Notes: generated by a model not told the origin, from the sequence alone. Shown: positions 1-8,601, counted from the first letter of the stretch. The stretch is DNA of 62,986 nt from Bog-1181 sp964565765 (GCA_964565765.1 CAZMGF010000010.1:1-62986), one strand, 5' to 3'. Numbers and translations: made by a program.

Positions 1-1
1 C

Positions 2-940
2 AGGAAGCTTTGCCTTGAAAAAAAACCTGTGAACCTTTCCGAAAAGCAGGCTGCCGCGGCCATCGGGCAGATAATGCTTATGCAGGCATATGAAAGCGCC
101 TTTTGCGCGGCGGGAGTATCTGTAGCGCAGGTGCTGCTGGGCCATGATGACATAAAAAACAGGGCGCGTAATATAAACGCCAGGAACACATTAAACAAGC
201 TCCTTGAGTGGAAGGTTATTCCGGTAATAAATGAAAATGACACTGTGGCCACAGATGAAATAAAATTCGGCGATAACGACACACTTGCGGGAATAGTGGG
301 CAGCCTGGTTTCCGCTGATATAGTCGTGATACTTACCTCCGTTGACGGTGTTTTTGACAAGAATCCTGATACGCATTCCGATGCCAGAATAATAACCGAG
401 ATTAACGACATTGATGAACAGGAAAAAAACATAGATACGCAGGGAAAAACAAGCCTGGGCACCGGCGGCATGGGAGCAAAACTTGAGATAGCCAGAAAAC
501 TTAATTACGCCGGAATCCCCCTTGTGATAGCCAACGGCAACAGGGAGGATGTGATTGAAAAAATAGCCTCGGGCAAAAACGAAGGGACCATTATAAGGGT
601 AAAAAAAGACAGGCTCGGGTCAAAAAAGAGCTATATATTAATGTCGCTGAAGGAAAAAGGAAAACTAAAAGTGGATGACGGCGCGAAGACGGCAGTCTTA
701 AGTTCCGGAAGGAGCCTTCTGGCAGTGGGTATCTGCGGCGTTTCCGGTGAATTCAGCTTCGGCGACGCGGTGGAGATAGTGGATATGAAAGGCTTAAGGA
801 TAGGAAAAGGCATAGTAAATTACTCCTCAAAGGATCTTAACGCGATTAAAGGCAGGAGCAACAGCTCCCTTAAAAAAGAACTTGGCGATAGTTTCTATGA
901 GGAAGTTATACACAGGGACAATCTTTTAATTTATAAATAA
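2..940 (+). CDS. proB: Glutamate 5-kinase, 5'-truncated by the window edge
   Basis: Phosphorylates glutamate with ATP in the first step of proline synthesis. The frame is open to base 2 and the residues before the GTG at 29 (RKLCLEKKP) continue the family pattern just ahead of the EKQAAAAIGQ segment, so the gene starts outside the window and the GTG is only internal. The kinase domain shows the ENDTVATDEIKFGDND and GTGGMGAKLEIA segments. The C-terminal ~75 residues look like the PUA domain of full-length bacterial ProB. It is followed at 15 bp by a convergent gene. Identity is secure; the true N-terminus is not visible. Confidence 0.95.
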   Translation, partial: RKLCLEKKPVNLSEKQAAAAIGQIMLMQAYESAFCAAGVSVAQVLLGHDDIKNRARNINARNTLNKLLEWKVIPVINENDTVATDEIKFGDNDTLAGIVGSLVSADIVVILTSVDGVFDKNPDTHSDARIITEINDIDEQEKNIDTQGKTSLGTGGMGAKLEIARKLNYAGIPLVIANGNREDVIEKIASGKNEGTIIRVKKDRLGSKKSYILMSLKEKGKLKVDDGAKTAVLSSGRSLLAVGICGVSGEFSFGDAVEIVDMKGLRIGKGIVNYSSKDLNAIKGRSNSSLKKELGDSFYEEVIHRDNLLIYK

Positions 941-954
941 AAATCCAGTTTTTT

Positions 955-1452
955 CTATTTGACCCGGATCAGCCAGTCTGAAATATCTGACATTACAGTC
1001 GGCGAATAACCCGCGTAAACAAACTGGACAATGCCGTTTCTGTCCAGGATTATAACAGAAGGAAGGCAGGGAAAACGGTACGTTTCAGGTATGTTGCCCG
1101 ATAAAGTGCGGTACCGCAGGCCGAGCCCGCCTGATACAGCCTCAATGACCGCGTGGCCGGATTCAAAAGTAATATTAAACCAGACAGTGTTTCTTGGCGG
1201 AAGGTTTTTTATATAACGCATTACAGTTTTTTTAAAATTGCCGGAAGCTTCCCCTGAATCCATAAAAGCAAGTATAACCGGGCCCTTTCCCAAAAAACTA
1301 TTCAGGCTGTAAACGGCGGTACCCTTCATACCCACTATAAAATCCCTGAACAGGCTGCCGGTTTTTATCATATTGCGGGTATTTATGCCGCCGTAAAGTG
1401 AAGCGCAAAAAAGAGTGACACATACCGCAGCGGCCGCAACAATTTTTTTCAT
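955..1452 (-). CDS. Exported thioredoxin-fold protein lacking the CXXC motif
   Basis: 165 residues with an N-terminal signal peptide (MKKIVAAAAVCVTLFCASLYG). The body looks like a TlpA/redoxin fold: GPVILAFMDSGEASGNF sits where the active-site strand and helix occur, and FPCLPSVIILDRNGIVQF matches the cis-Pro strand and the following hairpin. The usual CXXC is replaced by SGEASG, so ordinary thiol-disulfide exchange is unlikely. It lies 1 bp behind mnmE and is probably co-transcribed with the rpmH-mnmE cluster. It could be a degenerate redoxin or a binding protein built on that fold; the specific function is unknown. Confidence 0.75.
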   Translation of the reverse strand: MKKIVAAAAVCVTLFCASLYGGINTRNMIKTGSLFRDFIVGMKGTAVYSLNSFLGKGPVILAFMDSGEASGNFKKTVMRYIKNLPPRNTVWFNITFESGHAVIEAVSGGLGLRYRTLSGNIPETYRFPCLPSVIILDRNGIVQFVYAGYSPTVMSDISDWLIRVK

Positions 1453-2835
1453 TTATTTCCCCACACAAAAGTTTTTAAAAACAGCGTCAAGCACTTCATC
1501 TGTGCCGATTTCCCCGGTTATTGAAGAGACCGCGCCTGAAGCGTATTTAATATGCTCGGCGGCAGCCTCCATACCGGGGCCTTTTTCAAGGACTGCAATT
1601 GCTTCTTTGAGTTCACCGGCGGCTTTCTCAAGGGCCGCAATATGACGCGCCTCGGATACTACAGGGTCGCAAGCGTTATCAATTCCCGTAACAGAGATTA
1701 TAATATTTTTCAGGGCATTTGTTAAGAGGTTTAAATTGGAGCCTTCTTTCGCTGAAAGTGTTATTACAGGGGCGGATATGGACATTTTTTTTGCGGCACC
1801 GGCGGCTGTAAAGGCGGGTTTTAAGTCGCTTTTATTGAGAACCACAACATGGGGCCTGCCTGACACTGCTGCGTAGGCGGAAATATCTTCATCTGTGATA
1901 TCCAATGATGAATCCATGGCGAATATAACGGCATCAGAGGCGGCTATGGCCGCCTTTGCCCTTTTGACGCCTTCTTTTTCGGCAGGGTCGATAGAATCCC
2001 TTAATCCCGCGGTATCCGCAAGCAGATAAGGAATTGAATCAATAATTATTTCTTCCTCGATTGTGTCGCGGGTGGTGCCGGCAATATCCGTGACAATGGC
2101 CCTGTCGCGCCCTAGCAGCCTGTTTAAAATTGTGGATTTTCCGGTATTGGGTTTTCCCGCTATGGCTATTCTGACGCCGTTTTTGATAACCGATGCTTTT
2201 TTCGCGCCGCGCAGCAGCCGGGAAATATCGCTTAAAGTGTAATTCAGCCATTTTATTATTTCATGTTTTTCATCTGATTCATTTTCAAAATTAAGCCCGG
2301 CTTCAACCATTGCCGCGGCATTAATAATGTTAATTTTTACTTTTTCAATGAATTCTTTTTCACGGCCGAAAAGCTGGTCAAGCGAAAGCTTAAGTGAAGC
2401 CCCGGATCTTGCTGATATAATGGACGATACGGCCTCGGCCTGGGTCAGGTCCATTTTTCCGTTTATAAAGGCGCGCCTTGTAAAATCACCGCGGCCGGCC
2501 GGAAGCGCTCCGTTTGAGACAAGGAGCTCCATGATCCTGCGCGTTATATAGGGGCCGCCGTGGCATGTGATCTCAGCCATATCCTCGCCTGTGTAGGAAA
2601 AAGGGGCGCGGAATAACGCCGCAAATGCCTCATCCAGCGGTTTTTCGCCGTCCATTATCAGGCCGAGCGAAAGGGCGGAGGCGGGGGCGTTTGAAACAGT
2701 GCGGGACCGGTTATGAAATGAAAAAATTTTTTCCATTATGGAAAACGCTGACGGCCCGGAGAGCCTTATTACGGCAAGCGCGCTTACTGCCGGATAAGTG
2801 GCCAGGGCGGCTATAGTGGTGCTTTTCAGTTTCAT
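1453..2835 (-). CDS. mnmE: tRNA modification GTPase MnmE
   Basis: 460 residues, full length. With MnmG it installs the carboxymethylaminomethyl group on U34 of tRNAs. An N-terminal folate-binding domain is followed by a helical domain with an inserted G domain: G1 GKPNTGKST near residue 226, G3 DTAGLRD near 273, G4 NKSD near 332. The C-terminus is CVGK, carrying the conserved cysteine of the usual C(I/L/V)GK ending. The start overlaps the jag stop by 4 bp, consistent with translational coupling. It belongs to the conserved rpmH-rnpA-yidD-yidC-jag-mnmE order. Confidence 0.97.
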   Translation of the reverse strand: MKLKSTTIAALATYPAVSALAVIRLSGPSAFSIMEKIFSFHNRSRTVSNAPASALSLGLIMDGEKPLDEAFAALFRAPFSYTGEDMAEITCHGGPYITRRIMELLVSNGALPAGRGDFTRRAFINGKMDLTQAEAVSSIISARSGASLKLSLDQLFGREKEFIEKVKINIINAAAMVEAGLNFENESDEKHEIIKWLNYTLSDISRLLRGAKKASVIKNGVRIAIAGKPNTGKSTILNRLLGRDRAIVTDIAGTTRDTIEEEIIIDSIPYLLADTAGLRDSIDPAEKEGVKRAKAAIAASDAVIFAMDSSLDITDEDISAYAAVSGRPHVVVLNKSDLKPAFTAAGAAKKMSISAPVITLSAKEGSNLNLLTNALKNIIISVTGIDNACDPVVSEARHIAALEKAAGELKEAIAVLEKGPGMEAAAEHIKYASGAVSSITGEIGTDEVLDAVFKNFCVGK

Positions 2836-3479
2836 AGCAGGGATGTGATTACAACTTTTTTATACGAGCCTTTGCCGATGGAAAAAGTTTTAAGGCCGTC
2901 AAAGCCCTTTATTTCCTCATGAAGGAGCTTTCTTTCATATGAAGGAAGAAAATCAGTGATGATTTCCGAAGGCCCGGATAGCGCCTTCTCGGCCATTGTT
3001 TTTGCCAGCGACCTTAAGTAAGAGGCGCGTTTGTCGCGGTAGCAGTCAATATCTATTATTACCGGCGCATGGCGCTTTAAGTTTTTGTCAAGAGCCACCG
3101 AAAGCAGGTACTGCAGCGCCATAATGTTCTGGCCGTTCTTGCCTATCAAAAGCCCGTCTTTTCCAGGAGTGGAAATTTTCAGTATCACGGCTCCATGTTC
3201 GTTTTTTACGGTTATTGCCGTTCCGGTAAACCGCATAAGTGAAAGGAGTTTCACCACTATTTCCCTTGCGTATCCGATATCCTCTTCGGATATTTCAACA
3301 GGCGGCCTGGCCGGCATGCTGTTCTTGACAAAGCATTCGACAGTGTATTCACGCTTGTCGGTAAAGACTTTTTCGCCGACAAGATTGGCGGAAAGGGATT
3401 CAAGGGTAATGGAATTTTCATCCAGAAACTCCTTTACCGCCAGGGAAACCGTAGGAGCTGTTTTCCTGGTGCCGTTCAT
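2832..3479 (-). CDS. jag: Jag/KhpB-type RNA-binding protein
   Basis: 215 residues. The order is a short Jag_N-type domain (residues ~9-50), a KH domain with the GKDGLLIGKNGQNIMALQ loop (near 130-147), and an R3H-like domain with RASYLRSLAKTMAEKA followed by the LPSYERKLLHEE segment. The family (SpoIIIJ-associated, KhpB) binds RNA and is linked to cell elongation and membrane insertion. It sits between yidC and mnmE, 32 bp from yidC, with an AGG-type ribosome site before ATG 3479. Assignment is firm; the RNA targets are unknown. Confidence 0.93.
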   Translation of the reverse strand: MNGTRKTAPTVSLAVKEFLDENSITLESLSANLVGEKVFTDKREYTVECFVKNSMPARPPVEISEEDIGYAREIVVKLLSLMRFTGTAITVKNEHGAVILKISTPGKDGLLIGKNGQNIMALQYLLSVALDKNLKRHAPVIIDIDCYRDKRASYLRSLAKTMAEKALSGPSEIITDFLPSYERKLLHEEIKGFDGLKTFSIGKGSYKKVVITSLL

Positions 3480-3511
3480 AAAACCTCCGTAAGGGGCAAT
3501 ATGTGATACAG

Positions 3512-5260
3512 CTATTTGCTTTTATTTACTATCAGCTGCTGGATTATACCCAGGACGTTTGATATGCCCCAGTAAAGCAGCAGGCCGGCCGGCCAGGTAA
3601 ATGAAAAATATGTCAGCACAACCGGCATAATGTACATAAGCATTTTCTGCGAGCTGTCGGCGTCCGATGTGACATTTGCCTGCGACGACATCTTCTGCTG
3701 GATGAACATCGTGATGCCCATAAATATTGGAAGAACAAAGAATGGGTCGGGTTTTGAAAGGTCCTTCCACCACAGGGCAAAATATGCCCCCTTTAATTCG
3801 ACCATATTAATAAGCGTGGCGTACAGGGCTATGAATATGGGAATCTGCAGAAGCATTGGGAGGCATCCGCCAAGCGGGTTTATCTTATATTCCTGATAAA
3901 GCTTCATGGTCTCCTCATTGAGTTTCTGGGCGTCATCCTTGTAAATTTTCTTCAGAGTTTCGAGCCTGGGCTTTAATATGGCCATCTTTGACTGCGTCTC
4001 TTTCATTTGTTTGAAGCTTGAATTGGAGGGTATCCACAGGATTAGCCTGATTATAATTGTCAGGACAAGAATGGCCACACCCCAGTTTTTTGTCATCTTA
4101 TACAGGTAGTCAAGGGCGAAAAACATCCATTCGCCGAGAAATCTGATTCCGCCCAGGTCTACAACTTTTGACATGGATAATTTTTTCAGGCGGTTATACT
4201 CCGCCGGTCCGACATAAGAGGTTATTTCAATTGTTTCCGTTGCTCCCGGCGCCACCAGCATATCCCTGAGGTTTAAGCCCAGGTAGGTAAACCCTCCCGG
4301 CTCGTATTTGATGTACATGTTCTTTATATCTGTTTTTAATTTTGGAAGGAATACGGATACAAAATAGAGGTCCTTTATGGCGAGCAGATCCGGCACGCCG
4401 TCCAGCACATCAAGCTTGCCGTCTGTCTGCTTGAGGTTTACCGCCTGCATCTTCATGCCGTTTCCCTGCGGGTAGATGGTCTTGTTGTAATCAGCCCCGG
4501 TGCCCTGTTTTATCCTTATAAGGTCCTCGGGCAGAAAGTGAATATTGGGGCCCCACACATAATGAAAGTCCTTAAGCGCGGCCGGTGATGATGAAACATT
4601 GGTGAATTTGAGGGATGAATTTATAAGGTAATTGTCATCAGGAATCGAAAATTCTTTGGTTATCTTTATGCCGTTTTTAATGACCGTTGAAAAAGATATG
4701 GTTTTTACCCCGAAAGATTCCTTGATGCCGGCATAATTCCATGCAGCGGTATTTATATTGGATCCTTCAGAGGAAAGGCTCAGGTAGGAATATGATGATT
4801 TTGCCGGGACGAGCTCCACGGTTTTTTCTGTCGCCATGGCAGCTTCAGCCGCGCTTTTTTTATGCGTCAGATTTGAAAAAAAGAGGCCTATATTTGAAAA
4901 GCTGAATTTATTCTGATCCACGCCGCTGCTTATGGGGTCGCTGTATTTTTTAAGCGTGAGGCTGGATAATGTGGCGCCGATGTTGGTAAAAGTGAATGTG
5001 GCCAGGCTGTTTTCGACAATATATGTTTTTTCCTGGCGCGAAATAATCTCGGAAGGAATAAGCTTTGCGCCGGCGCCGGAAGCTGTTGCAGAAACCGCCG
5101 CGGCTGACGAGGCCTGTTCCGAAGGCGCCGCCGCTGAGGCCGCCTGCGCCGCTCCAGAGGGCATTTTGCCCGGTTTGGGGCCGAAGAAAAAATTAAATCC
5201 AAAAAGAACCATACCGGCCAATAACAGGAAAACTATCAGCCTGGTGGAATCGTTGTTCAT
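3512..5260 (-). CDS. yidC: Membrane protein insertase YidC
   Basis: 582 residues, the long Gram-negative form: an N-terminal TM segment, an Ala/Ser-rich spacer, a large periplasmic domain (~60-350), then the conserved core beginning near WGVAILVLTIIIRLILW (~390). The core carries the MKETQSKM coiled region, INPLGGCLPMLLQIPIFIALY and a final TM pair ending in GISNVLGIIQQ. It inserts inner-membrane proteins with or without SecYEG. The start has AAAGGAG six bases upstream of the ATG. The large periplasmic domain argues for a two-membrane cell. Confidence 0.97.
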   Translation of the reverse strand: MNNDSTRLIVFLLLAGMVLFGFNFFFGPKPGKMPSGAAQAASAAAPSEQASSAAAVSATASGAGAKLIPSEIISRQEKTYIVENSLATFTFTNIGATLSSLTLKKYSDPISSGVDQNKFSFSNIGLFFSNLTHKKSAAEAAMATEKTVELVPAKSSYSYLSLSSEGSNINTAAWNYAGIKESFGVKTISFSTVIKNGIKITKEFSIPDDNYLINSSLKFTNVSSSPAALKDFHYVWGPNIHFLPEDLIRIKQGTGADYNKTIYPQGNGMKMQAVNLKQTDGKLDVLDGVPDLLAIKDLYFVSVFLPKLKTDIKNMYIKYEPGGFTYLGLNLRDMLVAPGATETIEITSYVGPAEYNRLKKLSMSKVVDLGGIRFLGEWMFFALDYLYKMTKNWGVAILVLTIIIRLILWIPSNSSFKQMKETQSKMAILKPRLETLKKIYKDDAQKLNEETMKLYQEYKINPLGGCLPMLLQIPIFIALYATLINMVELKGAYFALWWKDLSKPDPFFVLPIFMGITMFIQQKMSSQANVTSDADSSQKMLMYIMPVVLTYFSFTWPAGLLLYWGISNVLGIIQQLIVNKSK

Positions 5261-5309
5261 AAAGTCTCCTTTGCGTCATGTTGTTTATTACATTAAAAAT
5301 TATCAGGTA

Positions 5310-5519
5310 TCATTTGAGAGGGTCAAACCCGCCCTTGCTCCACGGTCCGCACCTTAAAAGGCGCTTTAAGGCCATAAAAGATCCCCTTATGCTGCCATAT
5401 TTTTCAATCGCCTGCCTGCCGTAGTCCGAGCAGGTAGGATAAAACCTGCAGGATGAGGGAAGATGGGGCGATATGGCGGCTTTGTAAAAATTTATAAGAG
5501 CGATAAGGAATTTTCTCAT
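5310..5519 (-). CDS. yidD: Membrane protein insertion efficiency factor YidD
   Basis: 69 residues, typical length. It shows the family signature INFYKAAISPHLPSSCRFYPTC and the following CSDYGRQAIEKYG, with the two conserved cysteines and an amphipathic N-terminal helix. It acts at the inner membrane to help YidC-dependent insertion. It lies between rnpA and yidC as in most bacteria. Confidence 0.95.
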   Translation of the reverse strand: MRKFLIALINFYKAAISPHLPSSCRFYPTCSDYGRQAIEKYGSIRGSFMALKRLLRCGPWSKGGFDPLK

Positions 5520-5537
5520 AAAACTCCCCTGGTAAAA

Positions 5538-5879
5538 TTATATGCCGGCTTTTTTTAAAGCCGCGTCAAAAAGGGAATTTATTGACGCGTCCACGCCGGA
5601 AAAAGAGTCAAGCGAAGCAATCGCCTGCCTGGGCATAATGAGCACGTCGAACCCCTTCAGCTTTGCCTTGTTTTTATGGTAGCTTGCGCGCATCCAGCGT
5701 TTATAACGGTTTCGTCCGACACTTAACTTAACCCGTTTTTTTGCAATATTCGCGGTATAAAGGTTGTTTTTTTCGGCATCACTGCGCAAAAGATAAACGG
5801 AAAAAAATGTATCTCCGCTTTTAATTCCGTTATTCAGGATCAGCCTGATAGCCCTTGCGCTCGGATTTTGTTTCCTAAT
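5538..5879 (-). CDS. rnpA: Ribonuclease P protein component, apparently starting at ATT
   Basis: Protein subunit of RNase P, which trims tRNA 5' ends. The RNR-type signature is present as KLSVGRNRYKRWMR. Going upstream in frame, the residues IRLILNNGIKSGDTFFSVYLL match the family's N-terminal strand-helix, so translation must begin well before the first NTG in frame (TTG 5789). No ATG, GTG or TTG occurs in frame between that TTG and the TGA at 5907-5909. An AAGGAG site (5889-5894) lies 9 bases before an ATT codon at 5877-5879, giving 113 residues, the normal size. An alternative is a sequencing indel linking the out-of-frame ATG at 5897-5899. Identity is firm; the start is uncertain. Confidence 0.85.
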   Translation of the reverse strand: MRKQNPSARAIRLILNNGIKSGDTFFSVYLLRSDAEKNNLYTANIAKKRVKLSVGRNRYKRWMRASYHKNKAKLKGFDVLIMPRQAIASLDSFSGVDASINSLFDAALKKAGI

Positions 5880-5934
5880 AGAGGTAGTCTCCTTAACATG
5901 CCCCTTTCAAAGGATGAAAGCGGCAAAAACGGTC

Positions 5935-6075
5935 TTAGACCCTGGTTAATGCTTTGCGGCCCTTCCTGCGCCTTGCAGAGAGCACTTTGCGGCCGTTTTT
6001 TGTCCCCATCCTTTTCATAAATCCGTGTTTCCTTGCCCTTTTCTTTTTATGGGGCTGAAATGTCCTTTTTGGCAT
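5935..6075 (-). CDS. rpmH: Ribosomal protein bL34
   Basis: 46 residues beginning MPKRTFQPHKKKRARKHGF and ending RRRKGRKALTRV. This is canonical bL34 of the large ribosomal subunit, and almost all residues match the family pattern. ATG 6075 is preceded by ACGGAG. It is the first gene of the rpmH-rnpA-yidD-yidC-jag-mnmE transcript, and a consensus promoter lies about 55 bases upstream. Confidence 0.97.
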   Translation of the reverse strand: MPKRTFQPHKKKRARKHGFMKRMGTKNGRKVLSARRRKGRKALTRV

Positions 6076-6127
6076 TTTTCTCTCCGTTTATAAGTATAAT
6101 ATGTAAGAATTTAAAAAATCGACAGTA

Positions 6128-6156
6128 ATTATAGGTGAAAAAGGCGAAAGTGTCAA
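6128..6156 (-). promoter_or_regulatory. Consensus sigma70 promoter of the rpmH operon
   Basis: On the minus strand TTGACA (6156-6151), a 17-base spacer and TATAAT (6133-6128) match the sigma70 consensus exactly. The start of transcription would fall near 6121, leaving a ~45-base leader before rpmH. The strength fits a ribosomal protein operon. Confidence 0.85.
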
Positions 6157-6241
6157 TAGATAAAGGAAAAGTATGGGAGTTGAATTAATGGATAATAAAT
6201 TGAACTTTCAGGGGGCTGCCGCCGTCTAATTTTTAAGAAAA

Positions 6242-6300
6242 AAACCCGGCGGGCTTTCCAACCCACCCCTCCCAAACCCTTATATCGGCCCGCCGGGTTT
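6242..6300 (-). terminator. Terminator hairpin with conserved G-rich loop (family B, copy 1)
   Basis: A perfect 13-bp stem (6242-6254 with 6288-6300) encloses a 33-nt loop and is followed on the minus strand by a T run (6241-6235). It therefore terminates the 6321-7265 gene. The loop, read on the minus strand, is CGATATAAGGG then TTTGGGAGGGG then TGGGTTGGAAA, with four G runs that could form a quadruplex. The same loop motif recurs at 62784-62824 inside an unrelated stem. Confidence 0.75.
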
Positions 6301-6320
6301 CCTTTTCCCGGTTAAGGCCA

Positions 6321-7265
6321 TTAGTAATTTTTCTTTATAAAATCCGAGAGATGGCTGTTTTTTTCCAGTTTAAGGGAATAATTGTAATAGGCAAGGGCCG
6401 TGTCCTTATGTCCGGAAAAAAAGAGGCAGTCACCGGCTTTTTTATAGATTTCCGCTGTTTTATTAATGGAAATACACTCTGAATACCATTCAAAGGCGCA
6501 TTTGTAATCGCCTGCGCCGAAGCAGGTGTCTCCTTTTTTCTCAAAATCCGCAAAAGAAATTCCCGATGTCACAGCGGGCTTATTTATACCGGAAGGGTCG
6601 AACCCCGCCGTAAGCAGAAAATTTATACCGTCGGCGGCGCTTGAATATCCGGTTTCAAGCGTGATAAAAACCATGCTGTTAATTCTCCATTTTGCGCCGA
6701 TACCGGCGGAATAGTAATACTCATAATCAGTGGCTGTTGAAGAGTAGTCATACATAATATCTCCGTTGGAGAGCGCTTCTTTCTGTGAAAAACTTATGCT
6801 TTTAACCGTCACTCCCGGAAATTCCGCGCGGACAAAAAAAGCAATGCTGTCGTTTAAAGTGTACTGCAGTGATATTCCCGGCGAGATTGTGAGCAGCCCT
6901 ATGCCGGCTTTTTGCGAATACATAATATGGTTGGCGGTGTCGTCAAAATTTGCGCTGTATGAAAATCCGGGAATATATGAAAACCGCAGGGAGCATAAAA
7001 GGTCGTCAGAAAATTCAAACAGGAGCCCCCCGCCGAGCAGAGGGGAAAAGCGCGATTCCGACCATGATACGGACATCCCCTGGGCCGCGGCCGCCTGCCT
7101 GTAGCCCTCCAGTGAATAAACATCCGAGCCGTTGCTTATCATTATGCCAAAGTCATCCAGCGGGCATGAAAACTGCGCGCCGCCGGTGAGTGAGGGTTCG
7201 ATTGTAAAGCAGAATAAAAAAGGGGAGCATAGCAGGAACAGGATAAGAATAAAAAATTTTTTCAT
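6321..7265 (-). CDS. Exported barrel-like protein with C-terminal TPR repeats
   Basis: 314 residues from the ATG at 7265, chosen because it opens a signal peptide (MKKFFILILFLLCSPFLFCF). A longer frame to 7304 would overlap the upstream helicase gene. Residues ~20-235 alternate short aromatic strands (LRFSYIPGFSY, YYYSAGIGAKWRI) like an outer-membrane beta-barrel. The last ~75 residues contain two TPR-like helix pairs (FEKKGDTCFGAGDYKCAFEW, YKKAGDCLFFSGHKDTALAY). Envelope location is likely and function is unknown. It lies 30 bp downstream of the helicase gene and ends at a G-rich-loop terminator. Confidence 0.7.
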   Translation of the reverse strand: MKKFFILILFLLCSPFLFCFTIEPSLTGGAQFSCPLDDFGIMISNGSDVYSLEGYRQAAAAQGMSVSWSESRFSPLLGGGLLFEFSDDLLCSLRFSYIPGFSYSANFDDTANHIMYSQKAGIGLLTISPGISLQYTLNDSIAFFVRAEFPGVTVKSISFSQKEALSNGDIMYDYSSTATDYEYYYSAGIGAKWRINSMVFITLETGYSSAADGINFLLTAGFDPSGINKPAVTSGISFADFEKKGDTCFGAGDYKCAFEWYSECISINKTAEIYKKAGDCLFFSGHKDTALAYYNYSLKLEKNSHLSDFIKKNY

Positions 7266-7294
7266 GTAACCCCCGTTAAGGGCGGAAACTTTTT

Positions 7295-8503
7295 CTATTT
7301 CCATTTCCTCATTCTTCCACCCCGGAAGAATTTCGCGCTTGAAAAAACTATTTTTGAGGCTCCGGAGCCCGAAAACTGCTCTGTCTTGACCTTGGGGTGG
7401 CTTGAAACCGGTATGGTGGAGCGTATTATTTTTTCGATGGACCTGACTTCGCTCGCCTGGTCCGGTGTTGCCAGCGATATGGCGTGGCCTTTTCTTCCGG
7501 CCCTGCCGGTTCTTCCGATGCGGTGCACGTAATTTGACGGGTCATCCGGAAGGTCGTAATTGATTACCAGCTCAATGCCGTCAACATCTATACCGCGCGC
7601 CGCTATGTCAGTGGCGACCAGTATTCGGTATTTGCCGGTTTTAAAACCCTGCAGAGCGTCTTTTCTCTGGCCCATTGAGCGGTCCGAGTGTATTTCAGAG
7701 GCGGAAAGGTTCAGCTGCCTTAAGCTGTTGGTAACCCTGGCCGCGCCGCGCTTTGTGCGGGTAAAAAGCAGGACCGATCCGGTGTATTGCTGAAGTATTT
7801 CAAGAAGCAGCGTTGTTTTTAATTCGCCGCGAACCACAAATATTTCCTGCGAGACAAGCTCTGCCGCGGTGCCCTGCGGAGCGATCTCCGTGCGCACCGG
7901 GAGCTTCATGTGGCGGTCGGCAATCCTTACTATATCGGCGGGCATTGTGGCTGAAAAAAGCATGGTCTGCCTTTCTTTGGGGACAGACGCGAGTATTTCA
8001 TTTATCTGGGGAAGAAAACCCATGTCCAGCATCCTGTCGGCCTCGTCAAGAACCAGGATGTTCACGTCGTTGAGCCTTACTGTACGGCGGTGCATATGGT
8101 CTATAAGGCGGCCCGGTGTCGCGATTATTATCCTTGGGTTCTGTTTTAATCCGCTGATTTGCTTTCCCATGCTGTCCCCGCCCATTAAAAGCACGGTTTT
8201 AATCCTGAACGCAGGGGCGAGTTTTGTCATGGTTTCGTTGACCTGGACGGCGAGCTCGCGCGTGGGTACAACTATGAGCCCCTTGTTGGTGGACTGGGCA
8301 AGCCGCTGGACCATTGGAATGCCGAAAGCAAGGGTTTTACCCGTGCCTGTCTGGGCAATTCCTATAATATCCTGGCCCGCGACGCCGATTGGTATTGCTT
8401 TCTGCTGTATTGGTGTTGGAACTGTGAATTCAAGCTTCGCTATAATATCCAGAAGCCCCGGAGCAATGTTCAAACCTGAAAAATCATTATTTTCATTTGT
8501 CAT
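7295..8503 (-). CDS. DEAD-box RNA helicase (RhlE-like)
   Basis: 402 residues with all helicase motifs: Q motif PTPIQQKAIP, motif I AQTGTGKT (50-57), PTRELAVQ, TPGRLIDH, DEAD (153-156), SAT (184-186), and HRIGRTGRAGRKGHA in domain 2. The C-terminal tail is short and basic (RGGRMRKWK), closest in layout to RhlE/CshA-type enzymes that remodel ribosomal or messenger RNA. The subfamily cannot be fixed from sequence alone. Confidence 0.92.
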   Translation of the reverse strand: MTNENNDFSGLNIAPGLLDIIAKLEFTVPTPIQQKAIPIGVAGQDIIGIAQTGTGKTLAFGIPMVQRLAQSTNKGLIVVPTRELAVQVNETMTKLAPAFRIKTVLLMGGDSMGKQISGLKQNPRIIIATPGRLIDHMHRRTVRLNDVNILVLDEADRMLDMGFLPQINEILASVPKERQTMLFSATMPADIVRIADRHMKLPVRTEIAPQGTAAELVSQEIFVVRGELKTTLLLEILQQYTGSVLLFTRTKRGAARVTNSLRQLNLSASEIHSDRSMGQRKDALQGFKTGKYRILVATDIAARGIDVDGIELVINYDLPDDPSNYVHRIGRTGRAGRKGHAISLATPDQASEVRSIEKIIRSTIPVSSHPKVKTEQFSGSGASKIVFSSAKFFRGGRMRKWK

Positions 8504-8586
8504 GTCGATTAGTATAACACTTTTTAGATTAAAAATGTAAAAAAAGAAATCATTATAATAATATTATCATGGCGGGTAAAAAATAG

Positions 8587-8601
8587 TATAATAGTGATAT
8601 G
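8587..8601 (+). promoter_or_regulatory. -10 box placed for a leaderless transcript
   Basis: TATAAT at 8587-8592 is followed after only six bases by the ATG at 8599. No Shine-Dalgarno sequence can fit, so transcription probably starts at or next to the start codon. A weak -35 (TTATCA, 8564-8569) lies 17 bases upstream of the -10. Confidence 0.55.

Noticed and set aside
6188..6229. 13-codon ORF ending ...GAAAV with a GGGAG site
   Set aside because: No promoter on that strand, no supporting feature, and it lies just before a minus-strand terminator.
7266..7304. Upstream start for the barrel/TPR protein
   Set aside because: It would overlap the helicase gene and bury the signal peptide behind 13 charged residues.
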